A stretch of DNA of 64,000 nucleotides from Dryococelus australis (GCA_029891345.1 CM057000.1:134939663-135003662); one strand, 5' to 3'; counted from the first letter of the stretch, positions 34,088-45,945 are shown. Notes: a model not told the origin generated them from the letters alone. Made by a program: numbers and translations.

Positions 34088-35486
34088 TGTAACACTTCAA
34101 TATTTATGAGTTTATAATAATTATTCTATGTCTTTAAATTTGATTTTAATGCCAAACTTTAATGCAATGTATAACATGATTAGCGTATGTTCAATTCGAT
34201 ATGAATAAAGTTATTTATTTTGACAGTTTTGTTGTTTACGTTATGTAAGTCTAATGATTATCCATGGTTTCTTTGCATGAGTATTTGTCTTGGTAACAAA
34301 CACTACAATTCGTTTTCTCAAAAGCATCAGGTCACACCAGCTGGCGTATCACATTTTTTGTCTTTTTGAACAATAGTCTGATAGAACAAAAGACTTATTC
34401 ATTCTAATTTGGGATCAGTGAGAGGCCAGTTAGAAAAGAATTCAGTCCTGAGTATAAGAGATAATCTATAGTATTTGATTGGCAAAATCTGATATTTACG
34501 ACGGAGTTACATAATTATTCACGCACTATCGAAATACTGAGCCTATATATGTTTAAAAGAAGAAGTAATTCGACATAAGCTGTTCGATGAGCCCGGAAGG
34601 AAGGACGACCCAGTAAAGGAGGACTTCGGGGTTTTCTAGTTCGCAACAAGAACGATGTGGTGTCTGGTGTTCGGAGAGCCAATTCTGCAAGAGGAGTGCT
34701 ACTGGCTGTGAATTCTGGAGAGATCCAGATTCTGCACCCACCTCCGCTGTTCCGGTCCACAGAGGACGAGTTCGCTGAGCACCACCCGGAGATGTGCTGT
34801 CCATGGTAAGCGGGAGAGCTGAGGTGTTCCTGGGTTCTACACCAGTGAAGGATGACTCCACGACATCGGCAGAGTTGCCGTTAATTTCTGCAATCGACAC
34901 AGCTAAGTCATATTTTTCCTCAAGCAAATGTAAATGTATTTATGACACCAGAACTTGTAAAGTCAAAGGTTGGTAAATCAGTTGATGTGCAATGTGCAGG
35001 CTGGTGTTGCTTGTAATTTTGAGAATTAGTATATTATAATAATTCGTAACTAAAGTTCTGCAAAGTACCATTTAATTTTGAATTGGTTTAGTTCAACAGT
35101 ATTATAATCAAAGTAATTTTATTCGTTTCTATTGCTTTACTTGAATTAAGACTTCTCTGTTTATTAGAATTAATTATCCAATTGTTTCTAACTACAGAGA
35201 TAATGGAAATTTGGATGAATACACCGATTTTTTAGCTAGGCAGCATAGAGTTCAGCCGGGGTATATCATTAATATAACCTATCAGACTCACTCACATATA
35301 CAACGATATACTATCATTACATTACACTTTCATATCTTATATTACGTATCTCAGAAATAATATTTTACAGCCAATGAGATTGGCCGTAATATTGTAACAC
35401 ATATCAGAGGTGTTACAGTATAAATTTGAATGCCCAAACGTGTGGTTATAAACTCTCCACACATTCTGTCTATTTAACACATGACA
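34088..35486 (+). repeat. 3' LTR
   Basis: 1399 bp, the partner of 25454-26846. Differences from the 5' LTR are scattered, with a denser cluster at about 34625-34680. A minus-strand frame of 124 codons (34553-34927) is the counterpart of the 122-codon frame in the 5' LTR and starts with the same MLEEKYDLAVSIAEINGNSA. The right edge is fixed by the Helitron frame resuming at 35490. Confidence 0.92.
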
Positions 35487-35490
35487 TAGT

Positions 35491-35797
35491 TGAACTGGCA
35501 TGCTGAATATTCATGATTCATCTTATATGTGTGAGTATGTCGATGTATATGGCTTTTCAAAACGAGTTCACGCAGATCGGAATCTTCAAATGGTACCCCA
35601 CATACACACAAGTGGTCGGTCATTTGAATTCCTTCTTGTGTTTCAAAGTTTGGAATATCTTTTACCCACACAACTATATGTAACTGAGGATTTCTCCAGA
35701 ACTGAAACTCTATACGCCACCAGTAAACGACGTGTCCACCAAATACATCGTGATTGCTAGTGATTCGGTTGGCGCCAGACAGACACCTACCGTTCAT
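35491..35797 (-). pseudogene. Helitron Rep fragment, upstream half (fossil)
   Basis: The minus-strand frame has, in order, YWWRIEFQFWRNPQLHIVVW, then VKDIPNFETQ, then LRELVLKSHIHRHTHTYKM and a final C-Q-F-N-Y. This follows the Helitron Rep N-terminal order: a Y-R-x-E-F-Q segment, the His-hydrophobic-His core of the HUH nuclease (normally P-H-x-H; here P-Q-L-H, so one His is lost), then the H-R-H-T-H-T-C zinc-type block (Cys changed to Tyr). The frame is cut at the retrotransposon's right edge and resumes at 25453. The region upstream (above 35797) is not recognisable, so only about 160 codons in all survive. Confidence 0.7.
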
Positions 35798-35987
35798 ACA
35801 AACAAGTGAAGTTAAATAACAACTTGTAAAAATAGATTTTCTCGTCAGGATATTGCTGTTGGCAAACTACTGAGCATCTGACCTACACATAAGGAAAAAT
35901 ATTCGAATATTTTACTTTTTGTACTTTCAAAAATGCTTTGTGCTGATATATGAAAAAGATTATCTTCATAGTTTTCAGCCAACTTCC

Positions 35988-36143
35988 CGTGGGGCATTCG
36001 GTTGGTGCGCTGCTAGTCTGGGGTTCAAGAGGTTCTGGATGTTAGTTTAAGATAGTTATAAGTTAGTTTGTAGCCGTCCCATGCTAGGCCTTCACGCATA
36101 AAACCGGGGACATTAATAAGCCCTTTCAAATCCGATCAAATTC
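35988..36143 (+). mobile_element. SINE family 2, copy b
   Basis: A tRNA-like head (GTGGGGCATTCGGTTGGTGC near 35989) is followed by GATGTTAGTTTAAGATAGTT, TAAGTTAGTTTGTAGCC, AGGCCTTCACGCAT, AAACCGGGG and TAAGCCCTTTCAAATC, which match 886-977. No target duplication was noticed. Confidence 0.5.
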
Positions 36144-36191
36144 AAAAACATTAATAGATTTTGCTGCATTACAAATACAGACTGTTAAACT

Positions 36192-37106
36192 TACTACTAT
36201 ATAAATGCGAAAGTGTGTTTGTTGTTTGTTTGTCGGTTTGTTTTTTTCGTCCTTCTTTCACGTGATAATGGAGCAACAGATGGACGTGATTTTTTGTACA
36301 GAGATAGTTGGAGGTCCAGAGATTGACATATGCTACTTTTTACCATAGGAAAATATCTCCAACGGTTCTAAAAAAGATGATTAGGGATGTACACAGGTAC
36401 TGGATTAAACTTTTCTTAGGATCACTGCATAAAAAAGCATTGTTAAAAAAAATCAGTCATGTCTGCTTTCTTTTTTTTAATGGGCTGTCTTACATTCCTT
36501 CCCAAGAGCAGCAGTATCTAAGTGGATTGAGAACCAAATAGTGGGGCCGCAGTAGCTCATTAGGTAGAGAACTTAATAGTGGAGCCGCAGTAGCTCAGTG
36601 GGTAGAGAACCAATAAGTGGGGCCACAGTATCTCAGTGGATAGAAAGAACAATAGTGGGGCCGCAGTAGATCAGTGGGTATAGAACACAATGGTGGGGCC
36701 GCAGTAGCTCAGTGGGTAGAGAACACAATAGTGAGCTGCAGTAGCTTAGTGGGTTAAAAACACAATAGTAGGGTGGCAGCAGATCAGTGGATAGATAACC
36801 AAAAAGTGGGGCCACAGTAGGTCAGTGGGTAGAGAGCCAAATAGTGGGGCCACCGTAGCTCAGTGGGTAGAGAACCAATTAGTGGGGCCACAGTAGCTCA
36901 GTGGGTAGAGAACCAAATAGTGGGGCTGCAGTATCTCAGTGAGTAGAGAACACAATATTGGGGCGGCAGTAGAGCAGTGGGTAGAGAACCAAATAGTTGG
37001 GCGGCAGTAGATCAGTGGGTAGAGAACCCAATAGTGGAGCCGCAGTAGCTCAGTGGCTAGAAAACCCAATAGTGGGACCATGTGCGAAGCAGTGGGTAAA
37101 AGCTAG
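36192..37106 (+). mobile_element. Non-autonomous Helitron-like element
   Basis: The left end ACTACTATATAAATGCGAAA, the GTTTGTTTGTCGG stretch, GTACAGAGATAGTTGGAG and the 3' end GCGAAGC..GGGTAAAAGCTAG followed by T are the hallmarks of short insect Helitrons, which end in CTAG-like text next to a host T after a short stem. No Rep is encoded. Most of its right half (36541-37080) is a 38 bp minisatellite. The exact 5' base is uncertain. Confidence 0.6.
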
Positions 37107-37110
37107 TATT
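36541..37110. repeat. 38 bp minisatellite resembling a tRNA A box, about 15 units
   Basis: Each unit reads approximately GTGGGGCCGCAGTAGCTCAG then TGGGTAGAGAACCAAATA. AGTAGCTCAGTGGGTAGAGA closely follows the 5' part of a tRNA gene (the A-box consensus TRGYNNARNGG). Units differ from each other at a few positions; the last merges into the Helitron 3' end. No B box accompanies the units. Confidence 0.9.
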
Positions 37111-37577
37111 TAAATAAAAATTAGTGTATGCACTCAAATTCATTTAGGCTTCATATTGCGATGGGGTGTCACAATTTTTTCAACTCCCCCCCCCCCTCCT
37201 TTTTTCCGATATGATCAAAATTAATTTTGCTCAATATGTGACTTTAAAAATTTTGTTTCTTTTTGAAAATACATACTGAATTTACAGTTTTATTTGCTCT
37301 GCTGGTACGAGTAAAAAATGGAGCGTGCTACCTGTTTGAAACAAAGTTGTTGGCACACAATGCATTCTTACATGCAGAAAGTGTTGTTCCGATGCAAGTT
37401 TCTCTAGTTGCAAACTTTATTACACGCTTTGGGAAGTTGTTCAAAGAATTTTTGAGGTAATAGCTGTTCAGAAATTTCGGCTGCACCTTTTGGATAGAGT
37501 TTATGGGGGCTATGAAGACTTGTCTTTTTGCTAAAAATCTCTAGTTACGCTATTGTCTTCGTTGATTCCTCACATAC
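37111..37577. other. AT-rich sequence, nothing recognised
   Basis: A C-run near 37184-37195 is the only notable feature. Confidence 0.5.
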
Positions 37578-38163
37578 TTGCATTTTTGGTATAATCTTGG
37601 AAGAGTTCTACGGGGTGCCCACGACGAACGAAGAGGCCCCGAGCAGCTGATGAGTTCATTGCCCGGATGTATGGCTGGCACGGTCGTTGCCCAGAGCGAT
37701 GTGGGTTCAGCGCACGGCAGGCCTCCAAGGCCGACTGAGCGGCGTAAGTTGGCTACCACACGAAGCAAGCTGGTCAAGGTTTCCCGCTGTTTGATGGGAG
37801 GCTTGCTGCTAGTCTGCGGACGGCTGACTCCCAGGCGCCGTGCTATTAGCCAAGCAGCCAAGACTTCAGGAGGCGTGGTGGGACGGAATAGCCATTCATT
37901 GGAAGCGCCCCCTGAATTCTCCCCACTATGGAGATTTTGTGTGCTGGTGGCGTTTATTGGACACACATGGAAGAGACTGGTCTTATTGGCTGAGCTCAGT
38001 ATATTCAGATTTTGGTGACTCTTGTGTAAATACTTGCCCAGGAGAGCCACTCGAGAGAGATGGTTCCTCCACGGTGATCAGACAGCAGTGTCAGTTAAGT
38101 ACTTTGAGAACTTTTATTGAAAATTTTAACTTTAACCCCTTTGGGCATGATGGTCAGGTTTGA
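37578..38163. other. GC-rich patch with overlapping open frames, unrecognised
   Basis: Between about 37590 and 37960 GC content rises well above the surroundings. Open frames occur on the plus strand (146 codons, 37578-38018; 107 codons, 37840-38163) and the minus strand (166 codons, 37550-38050). The 107-codon frame looks the most protein-like (Trp-rich, VCWWRLLDTHGRDWSYWL), but I recognise no domain. At most one of the three is real. A decayed retroelement is as likely as an exon. Confidence 0.2.
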
Positions 38164-38536
38164 CCAGATGGGAGGTCCTAGTAGGAGATTTGTGGAGATA
38201 GCAACTTTGTTTTTCAATTTTTTAGGAAAACTAATTCTTACGCAATTTTAAGAGAATTTTGGAGAAACAAAAGAAAGAAAAAAATGAAATTTCCTGTCGC
38301 TATTTATGAGGTTTTAAAATGATGGAATTAAGAAAATATTTCGCCATCTTTCTCCTTTTAAGCCACCACTCATGTCAAATTGTTATGGAGCATAGGTTTA
38401 AAGTGACAAGTGATAGTTAATGAAAACATGTTCCTGTTAAAGATTTTAAAAAGGCTTGAAATCCAATCTTGTTGTAGAAAATTCTTAAATATCAGTTAGT
38501 AATTTAAATGAATTTGGCCTTTTAGCATTTGTGGAT

Positions 38537-38830
38537 TTGACCAAGTAAGGAATTGCTAAGTTTAAAATATTGGCTTGTATAATATTAAATTATTAGCAAT
38601 TTTCAGTATTTGTACTGCCTTGATGATATGGATTTTAGTGGCATTTATCATTGTTAGCTATGGCCAAGTAGAGAAATTACCCAGTTTAAAATTCTGCTCG
38701 TATAACCCATATATTACTGTATTCGTTTGATTGCAGATAAGATTTTTTATGGCCTTCAACATGGTGGCTATGGCCAAGTTAAAAATATTGCTTATATAAT
38801 CGATAAATATCGTACTTATTTGATGGTGTT
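38537..38830. repeat. Degenerate tandem repeat, about 110-125 bp period
   Basis: Three diverged units share (T/A)(T/G)G(A/G)CCAAGT, then AAA(A/T)T(A/T)(T/C)TG and a TTATATAA/GTATAA block, at about 38537, 38660 and 38770. Identity is low, so it is old. Confidence 0.35.
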
Positions 38831-39999
38831 TAAGTTATAGCCCAATATAAAGTTTCTCATGGTAATTTATAGCTTTTCACCAAATGAAAGTCATAGTATA
38901 TTGCAAAACTTGTCACAATTTTCAAGTATGAATTCTTGCAAATGACAGTTGGAACTGTCCAATTTATAGGCAAGAACGACCTTGTTGAAGAATTTTTCCA
39001 TAGGCAATAAACAAATATGTAGTGTTCTGTAATTCTTCACATTATGATATTTAAAGACCAATATGTCGAATTGAAAGAAATGAATTTATATTCCACCTTT
39101 TTATTGATTGCTGTTATTTTATAGTTCAGTATATTACATTGTTCAGTACATTATATTGTTCAGTGCCTTGCATACTTTTTGGTACTAGGAGATGTTGCCA
39201 GTGTGCATAATTTAATAAAAGTATATCATACACTGTTTTATGATTACTGTTTGCTGTTTTCTTTGGGGTTTCAGCCTGTGGTGGAGTCTGAATATATGCA
39301 TGAATTTTCTTTTGAAAAAACCAATGATAAGTCAGATAAACATCCTGTTAAATGTTTCTACAGTAAAATGTTTTACTACCAATTCTGTAGTTGAGGTAAG
39401 GTCACACTGCAATTAGAAATTGGAGTTAAACTGATTGAATATTTTCAATTACAGTTCAGGTTCTTAGATACAGATTAGCTTCGAATTGGTGCCTCTTTGC
39501 TATTTCTCTGCACCACTCATACCAGAGCAATTTAGGGCTTTTGGATAGCCGCCATGTTACGTCCTCTGGACATAGAGAATGCCACAATAATAATGCACAC
39601 ATGAAAAATGATGTAATTATAACCTTGCACACTTTTCTTGTGTGAATTTTTCAGCTCTTTTAATTATACCTTGCAACAGAGTACTTATCATACTTCAGCT
39701 GTACCAAATATTATTGATATATCTTGTACATTCCAAAATTGAAAAATAAAATCAATTTTATGACACTATAATTAAAAAACGGTTGACCAAATTCATTTCA
39801 AATTTGGTACAAGATATACCTCACATGTTGGGTGAATAAATATACATACAGATATCACGGGGGGGGGGGGGACCCACAACATGCTGAGAGTAAATAACAA
39901 AGTAGTGTGATTATTTATTACGTTTGAAAGGAACCAATCATTAAAAAAAAACTAAGTACTTAGGTAGTGCTGGCGTCATTCGCAAAGACCCTTGATCCA
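38831..39999. other. AT-rich sequence, nothing recognised
   Basis: A 71-codon frame at 39179-39394 has no domain. A run of twelve G lies at about 39860-39871. Confidence 0.45.
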
Positions 40000-40330
40000 G
40001 CAGTTGATGCAGTGGTACCGGAGGCAGAGGAGTGATTTATCTGGGTGGCTGAAACCTCGCGTGCCACTTCATTCCCCTCCACTGGGCAAGGGCATAATCC
40101 CCTGAGGCGCGAGCTATGGCAATTGCGGGGGAGGGGGGGCTGGAAGGACCGCAACTCCTTGCGAAGTAGGTGGAGGGGCAGGGGCAGAGGCTGGGTCCAC
40201 TGGGATAATTACAGCAGCAGCTTACATCCCTCGGAAAGGATTGCATCTTCCGGACAAGCGATCCAGGCTCGTCACCTGGCTTAACACTCGTCGACGTGGT
40301 GGGGGAAGTCATGTTGGGGGCACCAAGGAT
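40000..40330 (-). other. GC-rich patch with short open frames
   Basis: Two overlapping minus-strand frames (40037-40312 and 39960-40154) and one plus-strand frame are Pro/Ser/Cys-rich. No signature was recognised. It contains a GGGGGAGGGGGGG run near 40126-40138. Confidence 0.2.
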
Positions 40331-41598
40331 AACATGAGGCCGCTAGCCATTACAAGAGAACGTGAGAAGAACCAACACCCTGAGTTGCTAGAAAAAATGT
40401 GCCAGAGTCAAACTTATTAGTTCCCTTGCACGAGTACTGTCGAGCAAAATAGTCCTGTAATAAATTTTAATAGCAAAATTGTCCGAACCACAAGTTGACA
40501 TATAATAAGTACTTATATATTCTGTTTAAAAATAATAATCACTAATAATATAACCACTTGCTGTATTGGAAAATTAAGAAGGGGAAACACCCCTTCTCCG
40601 ATCCAGCATTTCTCCGACACAAAACACACCACTTCTCGGAAACTGCCAGCTCTCCGACAGATGTTTGTCCGTCCATGGAGTGGTATACGCTACCCTCTCT
40701 CCGTTGCTGTGTTTTTGCTTTCCTCTTCCTTTCATCATTTTCGCTTATCTACAAGAGAGTACGATGTACTCGCTGTACCTGGCTGGTCCACACAGACACA
40801 CTCTCTCATAGCTTTTTTCATCTTATTACTCACGATGGTAGGAAAACGTAAAGAAAAAGGAAATAAAAAATACATTATATAAAATGAAAACGACAATGTG
40901 CTGAAAAAGAGTTCCTTACTTTACACCGGTAACTTGGTGAATATTCTGCTTAATTGTTTTATTGCATATCCCATGACAAGATCCAGTTGAATGATGCTGA
41001 CGCCCAGTAGTCAGCCAGTGTGAAGATACCCAAAGCTATTGATGATGTGTTAAAGAGCGCAAGGGTTTTTCAGGTTAATGCTAATTCCCTGAAGCACTTC
41101 CGCAGTTTTTCACGAAAAATGCGAAACTTTTCTTGAAAGTCTTCATTATACTGGAAATCTTAATTTATTCTTAGTCTGTATAACTTATTTTCCCGCGTGA
41201 CTGAGTTAGAGCTATTTCCTCTTCACCTGTGGAATAAAAAATATCACTTACTTGAATCTACTAGTGCTTTTCAATTACAGCCTTCTTTTATCCAGTTGAA
41301 GAAATGTACACGTTTATAATAATAGAAATTACATTCTTGTTATGCGAAAACGCCTAATATAATTTACTTGGAATATTAGTATACTATCTTGTGTTGTATT
41401 CGAATGAATCTGATTTGAATGATCTCCATCATAACTTTATGAATTTAATATCCATCAGAAAATAGCTTGTTTTTTATTTCATACAATTTCAGTAAATCTT
41501 CATAATCTTACCGTACACACACGTTCATTCCGAAGAGTAACAATTAATAAGTAAATAGCTTTCAAAGCAAATAGAATCAACCAGTGGTAAAATAACTA
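40331..41598. other. Unrecognised sequence
   Basis: A 97-codon frame at 40558-40851 has no recognised domain. The rest is AT-rich. Confidence 0.4.
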
Positions 41599-41836
41599 CA
41601 GACTGTTCATGGTAAAGTGAGCACTTTTGAGGCCCTAGTTACTTTTTATTTTCAGCTATTTCTTATCCTTTAATCACTTTTCAAATAAATATTGCTATGT
41701 AAGTAATAAGCTCAGTGTGTATATTCCACAGCATTCGGAAGTTTACGTCTACGGCTAAAATTAAAAAAAACATTTTTTAACTCTTATTCCAAATGAGAGG
41801 GCTTTCAAAAGTGCTCACTTTACCGTGAACAGCCAA
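41599..41836. mobile_element. TA-flanked inverted-repeat element, copy D, short form
   Basis: Left end CAGACTGTTCATGGTAAAGT then GAGCACTTTTGAGGCC; right end TTTCAAAAGTGCTCACTTTA then CCGTGAACAGCC; TA flanks near 41597 and 41837. The interior, with TTTTCAGC.ATTT and AAATATTGCT blocks, matches copy A. Confidence 0.82.
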
Positions 41837-43449
41837 TAGTTATTAATTTATATAAAAGCTTTATAGCACACATACAAAATTCCTGTGAAACGTTTACAAT
41901 TTTATAACAATATACTGGTCTACAATTTTCCGAAGTTTTACTTGCCTACAAGATCGATTAGTTATTTATTTAGGACTCTCGCCTGCTAATATTAAAATAT
42001 CCGGCAAATGGTTTTCTGTGATATCCTCGTCAGTTTACAACAGTTGCAGGCTGGACCTTGGTTCTCTCTTAAATCTCTTGGCAATATATGAATTTCGTTG
42101 GTTTTATAATTCTCACCATATTTTCCTGACATTATGTATGATCTCGGAGTATTCCCTATGCATACTATTGTTCCCGGCAACCACGCTTCTATTAGTTCTG
42201 TTTTGAACATAATAGGTTTAATAACATGAAAATGTTTCTATTAGAAGAACTTTTATCGTTATGATCTATAAATTTTCTTTTCTTCTAATCAATAATTTTC
42301 TGTCCTTGTTCACTGTGATCTGAGGTTTTAAATAATTAAATACGTGGAATTGTGTTCCGAAGATTTCGTCGTATCATATTTACAGCTGGTGAGTGATTCT
42401 CGCCTCTGGAAGTGTTCCTATAATGTACCAACGCCAGTAACGAATCTCCATTAGAATTAAATTAAACAATTTTCTAACATTTTTACGTTACAATTTACGA
42501 ACCAATTTGACATCGGAAAGTGAGAGCTTGACATAACATATACAAAATACCATTTGTCAGCAAAATATCGGAAAAACTCTGTTTCAAAATAGAGTTCTCC
42601 TTATGTGTACACTGTTAATTTTATGCCATGTCTATCGAAGACTAATTTCAATTTATATTTGACACTAGGATACTTCCTATGGATCGGAATTAATTTTCAA
42701 GCTAAGCAAATCTCCAATGCAGTGGCTGACGTAAAATTATGTTCAATAGGCAATTTTTCTTGTAATGTTTATCATGTATACCAAATAGAAAAATATCTCT
42801 AATAATTTTTTATTCTAAATTACCAAATAGAGAATTTTTGCACATATTTCTCAACCTAGCCATAAACTGTTCACATAATTCATTATGTTGCTGTGTTTGT
42901 ATCAATAATAAAATAATTCCATATATTAGATTTATTTTTTTAAAGAAAAATTAATTAAATTTCTGTAATACCACAGTTAACTAAATTTTACAACACCCTG
43001 TTTTATTAAACTTGTTGAATCAAACATTTACTATCTTTATGCAACAGAATTATACACGTTACAAGCCGAATTGCTAATATTAGCTTTTATTAAGTTACAG
43101 TAAACTGCATAAATATCTCAAATTTTTTTCACTTTAATGTACATGTAAAAAATATATAAATATAATTGCACGCGTTTGAGTTATAAATACATTTTGTTGA
43201 AATTTAATTTCTATTCATCAGCATAATATTTTTCTTCCAACAATTTTTGGTCCACTGGATAAAACTTTGTGATCATGATGTTTTGTGCAAATAAATAACA
43301 ATAAATTATTAATGCTACTCTGTTACTTTTCTTTTGTGCAGATTAAACTTGAAAGCATTAAAAAACGCTTGTTCTAAAGTGTGGTCAGAGGTAGAGACTA
43401 AGTTGATTATACACACTTCACCAAATATTCATAGGGGAATCCGTATGTG

Positions 43450-43454
<5 letters not shown>
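41837..43454. other. AT-rich sequence, nothing recognised
   Basis: Short frames near 42000-42210 lie over each other on opposite strands and show no domain. Confidence 0.45.

Positions 43455-43516
<62 letters not shown>
43455..43516. repeat. (TA)n microsatellite
   Basis: About 31 units with one C at 43501. Confidence 0.97.
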
Positions 43517-43886
43517 ATGACAAGCCAAGTGATATTCCTCGCAAAATTAATTCTTTTATCAAAAACGAAAACAAATTTTTATGGGTTGTTTAGATTCAGG
43601 TTTGTCATTTTTATAGCTTTTGAACCACCGATGTGTGAATTGGAACAGCGCTAGCTATGCATCAGGGCTGATTTTTTTAATATCAATTTTTTTTCCCTGC
43701 CAAAATATCAAAATACTTATGTAAAACAATTGCATATTTTGAAACTTTGTACTTCTGGACAGTCACGTGCTTTGGTATTTTTAGAAATGTGAGAGTTATA
43801 ACCGACCGTGATATAAAAATATTGTTATATTCAAAGATACGGGGGCCAGAAACTTTCGTACTGCATCTCGGAAGTCACTTGAGATA

Positions 43887-44327
43887 CACTTTATGTCTGG
43901 CTCTGTGCTCCTCTATTCCTCCATATGGCATCTTGGCTTCTGCCACTTCCTGGCAATAGCGAAATCATACAGGAAAGTGAGTACATAAGTAAATGTCACT
44001 TTATGTCTGGCTCTGTGCTCCTCTATTCCTCCATATGGCATCTTGGCTTCTGCCACTTCCTGGCAATAGCGAAATCATACAGGAAAGTGAGTACATAAGT
44101 AAATGTCACTTTATGTCTGGCTCTGTGCTTCTCTATTCCTCCATATGGCATCTTGGCTTCTGCCACTTCCTGGCAATAGCGAAATCATACAGGAAAGTGA
44201 GTACATAAGTAAGTGTCACTTTATGTCTGGCTCTGTGCTTCTCTATTCCTCCGTATGGCATCTTGGCTTCTGCCACTTCCTGGCAATAGCGAAGTCATAC
44301 AGGAAAGTGAGTACATAAGTAAATGTC
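43887..44327. repeat. Tandem repeat, 4 units of 110 bp
   Basis: Units begin CACTTTATGTCTGGCTCTGT at 43887, 43997, 44107 and 44217. They differ at only a few positions, so the expansion is recent. The period is not a multiple of three, so the open frames that run through it are not a protein repeat. Confidence 0.97.
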
Positions 44328-45676
44328 ATCCCCTCTGTGAGTGGTGATTTTTCTACAAGGACTGGTGGCTACGAACGTTTTCTCTGGAATTCAATGCGCA
44401 ATTGTTTTTTCCATAAACTTTTACTCGAACCGTTATCGATTTATTCTTATCTATTTCACATGTAATGACTAATAGTTATAACAGGCATCTCAACTTTTTT
44501 TATGTCGGTTCTTCGTACAGCCATGAAATCTGCATGAACATTTCTTACTGGCTGGTTTTTATTTTTATCGATGTTGCCAACTAATACGCCATTATTCAAA
44601 ATGTATTTTCACACTGTTGTTCGTTTTTAATGAACGTTAGAAAATAAACAAATATATAAGCGATTTAATTCAATAATTTACAGAATCAATGAAATTTTGT
44701 GAACTAGACAGTAGTTCTTCACATTAAAATATATCACTTTGCAACCCTGAATAATTACTGTACAGAAATTATAGTCACGTTTAAAAATTTCACAGGCAAA
44801 CCGTATAAGAATTCTGCTATATTTTAGCAAATGTTTAAAGTTATTTTTACAGAAGTGAACTAAAATAATTGGAATATCAGAACATGTCTATGCACATACA
44901 TTCATCACCTATGCTGTCAACGTAAGTAAGAACGCTGTGTCGCTGTGCATTAATTTGCTTGTCACGAGCTAAAAAAAACCGCAATTTCTTAAAAGTCCCT
45001 ATTTTATTGTTTCTCACGTCACTGGTAGGAGTGTAAGACTTGACTGCTCAGCTACAGTCGGACAAATTTCACAATAAATCGTCCATGTCCTGTTTTAAGA
45101 ACCACCCGAGAATTCACCTGGAGTCCTTTCGGGAAACCTTGGAAAATCCAATTTATAATGGCCTGACCGGATTCTCTAGTATGCCACTTCGCTTGGTGTC
45201 GTACGACTAATACGTATAATGTAAAAAAAATTGATTTTAGTTTACACATCCACTTATTAGTAATTTTACATTTCTAAAATTTCTGTCAAATCAGTGGTTT
45301 TATCGTGCACTATAGGTATTAAATATGAGTCCATAAGTACTCGTTTAAAGTTTGCTCCTGAAATGCAAACATTGTGAGAAGTTTCTTTATAGCAAACGGG
45401 GTAACAAATATAGGTAATACTACCACTGACTTAATGTTATTTCTAAGGCAGATACACGCCTTTGAAAACTGGAGAATTTAAAGTAATTATTTGCAAATCA
45501 TTAGAAACTACGTGAGATGAAAAAAAAAAACGTGGTCTGATATCAGCGATCTGTAAATATTTCGCAGGTGACAACATCGACAGTCGTTAGAAAATTAGGG
45601 GCCACCATGTTTTTAACCAGCAACATTGCCTTACATGTATAGGTGTTTATAGATACTCATGACGTAATTATGTGTA
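44328..45676. other. AT-rich sequence, nothing recognised
   Basis: No frame above 65 codons and no repeat shared with the rest of the window were seen. Confidence 0.5.
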
Positions 45677-45945
45677 AAGGCTGTTCGCGGTAAAGAGAGC
45701 CTTTTGAAATCAGCCATTGAAAAATGCCTCTACCTCTACCTCAGTATATTTCAACGGGCACATGGACTTAGCATACCCCAATCAAGTTGTCAACGACTGA
45801 GGGGAAAGTATCTCCATATCTTGGTACTGAATTAAAAGTATTATATAAACATTGCAAATTCTGAAATCATTTCTTTTACTTTCCGCTTTTTTGTAAGGCA
45901 TTATAATGTAATAATGAGCAAATTGGTAAATAAGTTACTTTCGTA
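45677..45945. mobile_element. TA-flanked inverted-repeat element, copy E, truncated
   Basis: Left end AAGGCTGTTCGCGGTAAAGA after TA, then interior blocks matching copies H and J (a CCTCTACCT block, CAACGGGCACATGG, AAGTTGTCAACGA). The matching right terminus is absent; similarity fades near 45945. Confidence 0.65.

Larger units (their letters stand above)
25454..35486 (+). mobile_element. Ty3-type (Metaviridae-like) LTR retrotransposon, full length but inactive
   Basis: The element runs from the start of the 5' LTR to the end of the 3' LTR, 10,033 bp. The order gag, protease, reverse transcriptase, RNase H, integrase places it in Ty3/mdg4 rather than copia. Both LTRs begin TGTAACAC and end ATGACA. 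Flanking bases AAGT (25450-25453) and TAGT (35487-35490) are a 3-of-4 target duplication. By eye the first 410 LTR bases differ at about 15 sites (near 4%), so it is not very recent. Gag, RT and integrase carry stops and frameshifts; protease and RNase H stay open. It lies antisense inside a fossil Helitron Rep gene. No env-like frame was found. Confidence 0.95.

Noticed and set aside
36541..37110. Array of tRNA genes
   Set aside because: Each 38 bp unit has only A-box-like text; no B box, anticodon stem or acceptor stem can be formed.
36541..37110. CRISPR array
   Set aside because: The 38 bp repeats are contiguous without spacers and the DNA is eukaryotic.
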